A stretch of DNA of 64,000 bases from an uncultured Pseudomonadota bacterium. Lineage in GTDB: Bacteria; Pseudomonadota; Gammaproteobacteria; Steroidobacterales; Steroidobacteraceae. A program made the translations under genes and the position numbers. Where the stretch lies: the NCBI GenBank assembly GCA_946479515.1, contig CAMLGF010000014.1, positions 1-64,000 on the forward strand. Direction: 5' to 3'. Positions 57,223 to 64,000 of the stretch are shown one piece after another. The notes beneath the pieces were generated by a model. The model was not told where the DNA came from and did no database searches. It worked only from the letters and a program-made list of their open reading frames with translations. Position 1 is the first letter of the stretch. The number at the start of each line of letters is the position of its first letter.

Positions 57223-59609
57223 GCGAGACCGAAATACAGCCGCTGCGTGTCTTCCTGCCCGGCGGCCAGCTGGCGCGAGCCCTGTTCCGCGCCGACTTCG
57301 CATTCGAACCAGGAGCGACCGCGCAGATAATCCAGGCGCAACGTGGGCACGTACAAGGTCTCGTCGGCGTCATCGAGCAGCGAGGTGCGCCGGTCGACGC
57401 GCAGGCGCGGGCCCAGGCGCCAGGCGCCGCCGAGGGGCAGGCGCGCGGCGAGCAGAATGGAGTCGATCTGCGCCAGCGCGCCGTCCTGCCGGCGCAGTGC
57501 CAGCAGCCACAGATCGTTCGCCTCGACCAGGTTGTTGGCCGTGAGCTGCAGCTGCGCCGTCCGCTCCCAACCGGTCGAGGGAGTGGCGGCGACGTTGCCC
57601 GACGCGACGGTGGCATCGATGCGGCTGCCATAGGCTTCCAGGCTGAACTGGAAGCGCTCGCCGAGCGGTCGGGAGATCGACAACGACACCAGGTCGGACA
57701 ACGGCGTGCGGTCGCGCGCCAGCCTCTCCACTTCCGCGGACGTGTACAAGGTCAGCATGTCATCGAGCGTGGCGAACGGCTGGCCGATGAGAGCATTGCG
57801 CGTGGTCAGCACCGGGGCCCGGCGATGATCGCCGCTGAAGCTGAGCGCCCACCGTGCCGGCAATTGCAGGCTGCCGGTGAGCACCGCGCTGTTGATCTCC
57901 TGGTAGTGCAGGTCGTAATCCACCAGCGCGAGCAGCGTGCGCCCCGGCACGAAATAACGGCCCTCGAGCCCCACGGCCTGCCGGTCGGCGAGACCGTCGA
58001 GCTGCTGCATCACCGCGAACGCGCCGAAATCCAGCTTGTCGTCATAGGGGCCGAACTCGGTGGACAGGCCGAAGAAGCGCCGCCCGCTTTCGGGCGCCGC
58101 GCGTGTGGATTCGACGGGAAACCCCGCCGCGACGTTGAATGCCACGGCTTCGCGCCACTGCCACGAGGCGTACGCGCCGTCGAAGGTGCCGAGCAGGCCG
58201 CCGGAATTGCGCGATTGCCGGCCCAGCCGCGTGGCCACGCCCCGCTCGCGGTCATTGATTTCGACGAACGCGGACGACACGCGCACCTGGTCTCCGGGCC
58301 CGTCGGTGAGCAGGTCGTGTGCGTAGCCGGCGGAGATGCGCGAGATGAAGTCGAAACGCTCGCCGCGGCGCCGCGCGGTCCAGTCGCCGTCGGTGTACAC
58401 GGCATTCTGGTCCTGGTTGTCGACGGCAACGCTCGCCGTGGTGAGAGAGCTTCGCTGCCATCGGTACTGCACGCTGGTGCCGCCGGTCATGCGCCAGGCC
58501 GCATCCGTCGCGCCGGAACCTCCGAGCGCACCGCCGCGGCCACTGCGCGCGGCGCTCGCGAGCGCGCGCAGGCGCGATCGGATGCGCGTCACGGCATCGC
58601 CCCTGGGATAGCGGCGCAAGTACTCCTCGTACTCCGCCTTCGCATGGGCGACCTGGCCGGCGCGCTCGCGACTGAGGCCGAGCAATTCCTGCGCGCGCGC
58701 GCGGCCGGGATACTCCGGCTGGCGGGTGAGCCGCGTGAGTAGTTCGGTGGCCCGTGGATAATCGCGTGCCGCCAGGCGGCGGCGCGCGTCCTTCATGAGC
58801 GTTGCCCGCTCCTCGTCGGGCAGCGCGGGGTCCGTGATGGTCGGCGGCGTCAGCTGATTCGCCGGCGGCAGCACGACCTCTGGCGCGGCCGGTTCGTCGG
58901 CCACGCCCAGCCACGCGCGGGGGTAAGTCGCGCGTGCGACGGCCAGCAGCCGCTGCGCGTCCGCGCGCGTGCTGATTGGCCCGGCGCGCAGGCGATACCA
59001 GGTCTGCCCGGCGAGTTGCACCGAGGAAACATGCACCGGCGTGTGCAGGCGGGCGCTCGCCGCCGCGATTTCATCGGCGGCGAAATCCTCGGTGCGCGAC
59101 GCCAGATTGACGGCGTAGCCGCTGGTGGCCTCATCGAGCGGCGCCACCTGGACGGCCGATCGCGGCGCCGGGAATACCTCCAGGATCCGGACGCGGATGC
59201 CGCGCGCGTCGCTGGTCGGCGTCACCGCGAAGTGGTGATCGCCGTTCCAGGCGATGACCAGCTCGATTTCGCCCGGCAGCGTGGACTCGATGCGTATCGA
59301 ACGCACCACGGCGCTCGCGCCGACACCCGGCGCCTGCTCATTGCCTACGCGATCCGTCGCGCCGCAGTCCGGACCCAGCCGCAGGCGTACGCGAACCTCG
59401 CCGCCGCCATCCGCCGGCGCGTGGCCGAGATAGCGAGCCGTACAGCGCAGCTGCGCGAACACATTGACGTGGCGGCCCGCGTCGCTCGAATCCACGTTCT
59501 CGATGAGCGGCGCGCCGAACTGCGCGCGCGCCAGTCCGCTCGCGAGCACGAGCGCGGCTGCCGATAGCCCCGACCGCGCCCGACGGCGGCGATCAGTCGA
59601 AACCGGCAT
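57204..59609 (-). CDS. large outer-membrane protein: SPOR-like and TPR-like part plus beta-barrel
   Basis: This 801-residue protein has a signal peptide (GLSAAALVLASGLARA). Residues about 30-150 are a beta-rich domain. Residues about 160-235 look like a SPOR domain (GYAVNLASRTEDF, VHVSSVQLAGQTWYRLRAGP). Residues about 265-345 are TPR-like helices (DYPRATELLTRL, HAKAEYEEYLRRYP). From about 365 to the end (AWRMSY) alternating amphipathic strands suggest a beta-barrel of many strands. It is coupled to the upstream cytochrome gene by a 17-base overlap. A barrel that could hold cytochromes in the outer membrane is an inference from context. Confidence 0.75.
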   Translation of the reverse strand: MPVSTDRRRRARSGLSAAALVLASGLARAQFGAPLIENVDSSDAGRHVNVFAQLRCTARYLGHAPADGGGEVRVRLRLGPDCGATDRVGNEQAPGVGASAVVRSIRIESTLPGEIELVIAWNGDHHFAVTPTSDARGIRVRILEVFPAPRSAVQVAPLDEATSGYAVNLASRTEDFAADEIAAASARLHTPVHVSSVQLAGQTWYRLRAGPISTRADAQRLLAVARATYPRAWLGVADEPAAPEVVLPPANQLTPPTITDPALPDEERATLMKDARRRLAARDYPRATELLTRLTRQPEYPGRARAQELLGLSRERAGQVAHAKAEYEEYLRRYPRGDAVTRIRSRLRALASAARSGRGGALGGSGATDAAWRMTGGTSVQYRWQRSSLTTASVAVDNQDQNAVYTDGDWTARRRGERFDFISRISAGYAHDLLTDGPGDQVRVSSAFVEINDRERGVATRLGRQSRNSGGLLGTFDGAYASWQWREAVAFNVAAGFPVESTRAAPESGRRFFGLSTEFGPYDDKLDFGAFAVMQQLDGLADRQAVGLEGRYFVPGRTLLALVDYDLHYQEINSAVLTGSLQLPARWALSFSGDHRRAPVLTTRNALIGQPFATLDDMLTLYTSAEVERLARDRTPLSDLVSLSISRPLGERFQFSLEAYGSRIDATVASGNVAATPSTGWERTAQLQLTANNLVEANDLWLLALRRQDGALAQIDSILLAARLPLGGAWRLGPRLRVDRRTSLLDDADETLYVPTLRLDYLRGRSWFECEVGAEQGSRQLAAGQEDTQRLYFGLAWRMSY

Positions 59610-62052
59610 TGTTCACCCGGTGCTCGGGGCCCGGCCGATTTTTCGAGATGGTCGTGAGCGTCGCGTCGCGATAGGTGTGACAGGCGCCCGAGCAATTGCG
59701 CAGTTCCGAGACCGTGTACGACGTTTTCGGCGATTCGATCTTGGTGTGCGGTCCGGTGCGATAGTTGTTGGCGTGACAGCCGGCGCAGGAATTCGCATAG
59801 GCCGGCGTGGGCCAGACGATCTGGTCGGTGTTGCTGGTGTGGCAGCGGGTGCAGGTCAGCGCGGCGCGATGATCGCCCGGGTAGTTTGGCGAGGTGTGGC
59901 GGAAGGTGAGCGGCGTCCAGCCCGTGGTCGAATGGCAGACGTTGCATTCTCGCGCCGTGGACATGTGCCCCACGTCCTTGCCGGTGGCGCTGACGCCGTT
60001 GTGGCACGCCGCGCAGCCGCCGGTGACGCCGGTGTGGTTGAAGCGCGCGGGCGTCCAGGCCAGTGTCGAGTGGCAGCTGTCGCACGAGGCGGTGGTGGGC
60101 ACGTGATTGGTCGGCTTGCCGGTGGACTGCACGCCGTCGTGGCAGGTGGCGCAGGTGCCGGCGGCCACGCCGGCATGATCGAATCGGGCCGGCCGCCACG
60201 CGGTGGTGGTGTGGCAGGAATCGCAGGTGTTGCTGCTGGCGACATGCCCGGCATTCTTGCCCGTGGCCGTCGTGCCGTTGTGACAGGAGAAGCAGGTGCC
60301 GCTCACCTGCGTGTGATCGACGCCGGTCGCCGGCCGCCAGGCGGTGGTCGAGTGGCAGTTCTGGCAGTTGGTCGTGCTGGTGATGTGCGTGGAACTCTTG
60401 CCGCTGGCGATGGTGCCGTTGTGGCAGTTGGCGCAGCCACCCGTGACTCCGGCGTGGGAGAACGTGGCCGGAATCCAGGCACTGGTGGTGTGGCAGCTGT
60501 CGCAGGATGCCGTGGTGGGCACGTGGTTGGCCGGCTTGCCGGTCGACTGCACACCGTTGTGACAGGTGGCGCAGGATCCGGCGGCGACACCCGCGTGATC
60601 GAAGCGCGCCGGGCGCCAGCCCGAGGTCACGTGGCAATTCTCGCAGGTGTTGTCGCTGGCGATGTGCGTGGCGTTCTTGCCGGCAGCGGTGGTGCCGTTG
60701 TGGCAGGAGAAACAGGTGCCCGAGAGCTGCGTGTGATCCACGCGCGTCGCCGGCCGCCAGGCGGCCGTCGAATGGCAGGCTTCGCAGGTGTTGCTGCTGG
60801 TGATGTGCGTGGCGTTCTTGCCGGTGGCGGTGCTGCCGTTGTGACAGGACAGGCAATTACTGGTGATGCCGGTATGCGAGAAGCGCGCCGGCGTCCATGC
60901 CACGGTGGTGTGGCAACTGTCGCAGGCCAGCGTGGTCGGAACGTGCGTCGCGGGCTTGCCGGTCGCGCCCACGCCATCGTGGCAGCTGGCGCAGCTTCCG
61001 GCGGCGACGCCGCTGTGATCGAAGCGAGCCGGCTTCCAGGCCGTGGTCGAGTGGCAGCTTTCGCAGCTGTTGGTGCTGACGATGTGCGTGGCGTTCTTGC
61101 CGGTGGCCGTGGTGCCGTCATGGCAGGAGAAGCAGCTGCCGGTCACCTGCGCATGGTCGATGCGCGTGGCGGGCTTCCAGGCCGTGGTCGAGTGACAGCC
61201 TTCGCAGGCTGTCCCGCTGGCGATGTGCGTGGCGTTCTTGCCGGTGGCCGTGGTGCCGTTGTGGCACGAGGCGCAGCTGCCCGTGACCTGTGCGTGATCG
61301 ACGCGCGTGGCCGGCTGCCAGGTGCCGGTCTCGTGGCAGCTCTCGCAGCGCGTGGAAGTCGCGATGTGCGTGGCGCTCCTGCCCGTGGCGCGAGTGCCGT
61401 CGTGGCACGAGATGCAGGCACCGCTCACCTGCGTGTGATCCACGCGAGTCGCCGGTTTCCACGCCGCGATGCCGTGGCAGGACTCGCAAGCGTTGCTGCT
61501 GGTGATGTGCGCGGCGTTCTTGCCCGTGGCCCGGGTGCCGTCGTGGCAGCCCGCGCAATTGCCGGTCACCGTGGCGTGATCGAACGCCGCGGGAATCCAG
61601 GCGCTGGTGCGATGGCAGCTCTCGCAGGGTGCGCTGGTCTGTACGTGCGTGCGTGGTTTGCCTTCGGCCTGCACGTTGTTGTGGCAGGCCGCGCAGCTGC
61701 CCAGGGCCTCGGCATGGTCGAAGCGTGGCGCCGGCGAGAAACTCGTGACGTCGTGGCACGCGCCGCACCGCTCGGAGCTCAGGATGTGCGTCGAGGTCTT
61801 GGGCAGCGCGTTGATGCGCGTGCCCTTGGCGTGACACGAGGCGCACTCGCGCGGCGTGCCCTTGAACACCGCGCTCACGTGGCAGCTCTCGCAGGCAGTC
61901 TCGCGATGCTTGCCGGTGAGCTCGAAGCCGGTGGTCAGGTGGTCGAACTTCTGCCGGGCATCGGGCTGCGTCTGGGCATTCAGCATGCACGGCGCGAGCA
62001 ACATCAGCAGGGTTGCCAGCATCGACGCAGCGGTGTGCGGCCGGCGGCTCAC
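59593..62052 (-). CDS. giant multihaem cytochrome c (31 CXXCH plus one CX3CH)
   Basis: This 819-residue secreted protein has a signal peptide around MLATLLMLLAPCMLNAQT. I count 31 CXXCH haem-binding motifs and one CX3CH (CSGACH) near the C-terminus, one per about 26 residues. The central region is 12 tandem units of about 47 residues, each with two CXXCH and two further conserved His (ATGKNAAHI and RVDHTQV types). That pattern predicts bis-His ligation. The GTG start at 62052 overlaps the stop of the 21-haem gene (GTGA), so a longer in-frame reading is shadow. It likely stores or conducts electrons across the periplasm or outer membrane. Confidence 0.9.
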   Translation of the reverse strand: MSRRPHTAASMLATLLMLLAPCMLNAQTQPDARQKFDHLTTGFELTGKHRETACESCHVSAVFKGTPRECASCHAKGTRINALPKTSTHILSSERCGACHDVTSFSPAPRFDHAEALGSCAACHNNVQAEGKPRTHVQTSAPCESCHRTSAWIPAAFDHATVTGNCAGCHDGTRATGKNAAHITSSNACESCHGIAAWKPATRVDHTQVSGACISCHDGTRATGRSATHIATSTRCESCHETGTWQPATRVDHAQVTGSCASCHNGTTATGKNATHIASGTACEGCHSTTAWKPATRIDHAQVTGSCFSCHDGTTATGKNATHIVSTNSCESCHSTTAWKPARFDHSGVAAGSCASCHDGVGATGKPATHVPTTLACDSCHTTVAWTPARFSHTGITSNCLSCHNGSTATGKNATHITSSNTCEACHSTAAWRPATRVDHTQLSGTCFSCHNGTTAAGKNATHIASDNTCENCHVTSGWRPARFDHAGVAAGSCATCHNGVQSTGKPANHVPTTASCDSCHTTSAWIPATFSHAGVTGGCANCHNGTIASGKSSTHITSTTNCQNCHSTTAWRPATGVDHTQVSGTCFSCHNGTTATGKNAGHVASSNTCDSCHTTTAWRPARFDHAGVAAGTCATCHDGVQSTGKPTNHVPTTASCDSCHSTLAWTPARFNHTGVTGGCAACHNGVSATGKDVGHMSTARECNVCHSTTGWTPLTFRHTSPNYPGDHRAALTCTRCHTSNTDQIVWPTPAYANSCAGCHANNYRTGPHTKIESPKTSYTVSELRNCSGACHTYRDATLTTISKNRPGPEHRVNNAGFD
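59898..61563. repeat. twelve tandem ~141-bp units encoding two-haem modules
   Basis: The DNA of the giant cytochrome gene repeats with a period of about 138-144 bases. Each unit has near-identical stretches (for example GTGGCAGGAGAAGCAG and GTGCGTGGCGTTCTTGCC on the plus strand). Neighbouring units are more alike than needed for haem binding, pointing to recent duplication or gene conversion. Edges are approximate. Confidence 0.8.
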
Positions 62053-63614
62053 TGGATGCGCGCTCCCTGGAAGGTGATGGTGCCGTGGCAGCGCTGGCAC
62101 TGCGCGCCGAACTGCCCGAGGTGGATGTCGTCGTCGCGGTGGCAGGATGCGCAGTCGGAGGGCAGCTTCATCTGCCCGCCCGGCTTGCGGTGGCACTCAC
62201 CGCAGGTGAGCGATGCATGGCGGCCGGTGAGCGGGAAACGCGTCTGCCGGTCGTGGTCGAATTCCCAGAGTTGCCAGCCATTGGGGGAATGGCACGCGGC
62301 GCAATCCTTGCCCAGCGACCCGTCATGGCGATCGCTGGAACGATGGCAGGAGACGCAGTCATGGGGTGCGCCGGCGAAGGAGCGCGACGCATGGCATTGG
62401 CCGCAGCCCAGGAGCACGTGCATGCCGAGCAGCGGAAAATCCGTGAGGTCGTGGTCGAACTGCAGGTCCTGGCGCCATCCCTCGGGTGAATGACAGGAGT
62501 CGCAGCTCGCGAGCGCGCCCGCGTGCACATCGTCGCCGCGATGGCAGCTGGCGCAGTCCGTCGGCAGCTTCGGCTTGCCGACGGGCGTGACGTGGCAGGC
62601 GTGGCAGTCCAGCTTCGCGTGCCGGCCGGTCAGGGCGAAATGCGCACGTCCTGCATGATCGAATTCGGTGGGCTTCCAGGCGTCGCTGCGGTGGCAGCTG
62701 CCGCAGTCCTCGCCGAAGCGCGTGGCGTGCGCGTCGGCGCTGCGATGGCAACCCACGCACTTGCGCGGCAGTTGGTCCTCGAACCTGCCGCTGCGGTGGC
62801 AGCCGGCGCAGTCGAGCGAGGCATGCGCGCCGTCGAGCGCGAAGCCCGTCTCGCGCGCATGATCGAAGCGCGAATTCTTCCAGCCGGACTCCACGTGGCA
62901 TTGCCCGCAGTCTTCGCCGCGGGACCCGGCATGCACGTCGTCGGGCGCGTGGCAGTCCGCGCAGCGCAGCGGCGTGCCGCGGAACTTTCCGGCGATGTGA
63001 CAGGCCGCGCAGGCGACCTGCTGGTGCGCGGCGCGCAGCGGGAAGCGCGTCTTGCCGTGATCGAAACGGGCATTGCGCCAACTCACGGTGGCATGGCAGC
63101 TCGCGCAGTTCGCGCCGAGACCACCCAGATGCACGTCGTCGCGACGATGGCAGTCGCCGCAGACGGCGGGCGCGGCGCGAAACGGCTTGCCGGATGCATG
63201 GCAGGACTCGCAGCCCAGCGCGGCGTGCGCGCCATCGAGCCGGAAGTCGGTGGCGGCGTGATCGAACGACGCGGCCACCAGTCGCACGATGTCCGCTCGC
63301 CTGCCGAGATGCTCGCTGTGGCAGGCCCGGCACTCGCCGGTGGTGACGTTGGGCAGGCGGCCGTGAAAGCCGCGGTGGGAATCGACGTCGGCGGCGACGT
63401 CCTTGTGGCAGGCGAGGCACAGAGAACTCTGGCGCGTGCGGTCGCTGCGGTCGTGACAGCTCGCGCACTCTTCCTCGATGTCGGCGTGCGCCTGGCTGAC
63501 TTCGCCGGGCATGAGCAGCTTTTCCAGCGTGCCGGCGCGGGCATCGTGGCTGGCCGGGAGCAGGGTCGCGAAGAGTGCCAGTGCCATGCCTGCGAGCCTG
63601 CCGTGTCTGGCCAC
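62049..63614 (-). CDS. 21-haem cytochrome c
   Basis: This 521-residue protein has a signal peptide (MALALFATLLPASHDARA). It has 21 CXXCH motifs: three near the N-terminus (CASCHDRS, CLACHKD, CRACHSEH) and then six units of about 60-67 residues with three CXXCH each. Every unit also has about three conserved extra His (FDH, GAH or GRH, and DDVH), fitting bis-His ligation of all haems. The GTG start at 63614 lies 9 bases after the upstream membrane gene. Together with the next gene it provides over 50 haems. Periplasmic or cell-surface location is inferred. Confidence 0.92.
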   Translation of the reverse strand: MARHGRLAGMALALFATLLPASHDARAGTLEKLLMPGEVSQAHADIEEECASCHDRSDRTRQSSLCLACHKDVAADVDSHRGFHGRLPNVTTGECRACHSEHLGRRADIVRLVAASFDHAATDFRLDGAHAALGCESCHASGKPFRAAPAVCGDCHRRDDVHLGGLGANCASCHATVSWRNARFDHGKTRFPLRAAHQQVACAACHIAGKFRGTPLRCADCHAPDDVHAGSRGEDCGQCHVESGWKNSRFDHARETGFALDGAHASLDCAGCHRSGRFEDQLPRKCVGCHRSADAHATRFGEDCGSCHRSDAWKPTEFDHAGRAHFALTGRHAKLDCHACHVTPVGKPKLPTDCASCHRGDDVHAGALASCDSCHSPEGWRQDLQFDHDLTDFPLLGMHVLLGCGQCHASRSFAGAPHDCVSCHRSSDRHDGSLGKDCAACHSPNGWQLWEFDHDRQTRFPLTGRHASLTCGECHRKPGGQMKLPSDCASCHRDDDIHLGQFGAQCQRCHGTITFQGARIQ

Positions 63615-63623
63615 GATCGCGGA

Positions 63624-64000
63624 TCAGTAGACGTGCACGGCGACGACGTGCACCACGCCGGCGACCAGCAGGATGAAGAACAGCGGCAGGTGCAGTACGT
63701 GCCACAGCGAGAACAGCCGCTCGTAGGATTCGAACTCCGCCACCTGGCGCGTGGTCTGCAGGCGGCGCGCGATGTACTTGCGCACGGCGCGCTCGAAGTG
63801 GGCCTGCCGTTCGGCGATGGCGCGGGAACGCGCCGCCGTTGCGCGCAGCTCGCGGGTCGCCGCGCGCGTGAGCCGCCAGCGCTCCAGCCACATGCGCGCG
63901 GTGACGGCGAACGGTCGCAGCAACACCGCGCCCGGCGCGCGGCTGCGCCCGCTCATGCGCCGCTCCGCGCCATCCAGCGCGTTCAGCAGCTCGGGCACGA
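63624..64000 (-). CDS. C-terminal part of a membrane protein, possibly b-type cytochrome (partial)
   Basis: This frame is cut by the right edge; about 125 residues are visible. A basic, Arg-rich cytoplasmic stretch (ERWRLTRAATRELRATAARS, AVRKYIARRLQTTRQVAEF) leads into a final hydrophobic helix (LFSLWHVLHLPLFFILLVAG) and a His-rich end (VVHVVAVHVY). The His residues near the helix ends could ligate haem b, so it may be the inner-membrane electron donor of the operon. An ATG at 63998 is visible but is unlikely to be the true start. Identity is uncertain. Confidence 0.5.
   Translation of the reverse strand, partial: VPELLNALDGAERRMSGRSRAPGAVLLRPFAVTARMWLERWRLTRAATRELRATAARSRAIAERQAHFERAVRKYIARRLQTTRQVAEFESYERLFSLWHVLHLPLFFILLVAGVVHVVAVHVY

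Noticed and set aside
59898..61563. Regular repeats considered as a CRISPR array
   Set aside because: The ~141-bp units lie within an open coding frame with CXXCH motifs; there are no short identical repeats with unique spacers.
59464..62493. Plus-strand open frame of 1009 codons rich in Gly, Ala and Val repeats
   Set aside because: Repeats mirror the tandem haem modules on the other strand; it is an antisense shadow of the cytochrome gene, not a repeat protein.

Overview
The window looks like chromosomal DNA from a high-GC gammaproteobacterium, most likely a Steroidobacter- or Xanthomonadales-like lineage. That lineage is inferred from gene content and protein style. No rRNA or tRNA gene is visible. 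Roughly the first 5 kb is visibly lower in GC than the rest and has an accessory character.

Layout. (1) 1-3025 is a decaying integron cassette array: two well-preserved 88-bp attC-like sites, two eroded ones, a VOC-family cassette gene, small orphan genes and a broken IS5-type transposase. No integrase lies in the window. (2) 3107-5170 holds small enzymes and orphans: an isoprenylcysteine-methyltransferase-like protein, a MAPEG protein, a DUF1801 protein and a secreted protein. (3) 5171-23663 is a nitrate/nitrite assimilation island. It contains nirB, a fused NirD-FAD reductase, nasA, uroporphyrinogen-III synthase (for siroheme), a NarK/NasA nitrate transporter, an FNT-type nitrite channel, two PP2C-phosphatase/kinase fusions with C-terminal membrane anchors, and an outer-membrane porin. 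Sigma-54 promoters, with shared upstream dyads, precede nirB, the FNT gene and the porin gene, and probably the transporter. A secreted esterase and a GH97 glycosidase are inserted in the island. (4) 24286-38435 is the fused S10-spc-alpha ribosomal operon (rplC to rplQ, with secY, rpmJ and rpoA). It unusually starts at rplC, with no rpsJ, from its own strong sigma-70-type promoter, and ends in a strong terminator. (5) 38491-46308 holds housekeeping and envelope genes: mscL, a TlpA-like thioredoxin, an Xaa-Pro dipeptidase, an Ala-rich lipoprotein, a GNAT enzyme, gamma-glutamyltransferase and an orphan GH50/agarase-like hydrolase. (6) 46370-52041 is a four-gene signalling operon: a three-receiver hybrid kinase, CheR, a CheB catalytic domain and a receiver-kinase, with no CheA, CheW or chemoreceptor. 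(7) 52211-56542 holds a sterol-desaturase-family membrane hydroxylase, uvrA and a LuxR-type regulator with a degenerate receiver. (8) 56611-64000 is a tightly overlapping minus-strand operon: a membrane protein cut by the window edge, a 21-haem cytochrome c, a cytochrome c with 31 CXXCH plus one CX3CH, a large SPOR/TPR-like plus beta-barrel outer-membrane protein, and a lipoprotein.

How the genes work together. NarK and FNT import nitrate and nitrite, NasA and NirB (with the fused NirD-reductase) reduce them to ammonium, and HemD feeds siroheme synthesis. The sigma-54/dyad promoters suggest nitrogen-limitation control, and the phosphatase-kinase pairs probably tune transport or reduction after translation. 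The last operon is the best candidate for a little-described system: its composition fits a trans-envelope electron conduit carrying more than 50 haems. That role is inferred from composition and gene order only.
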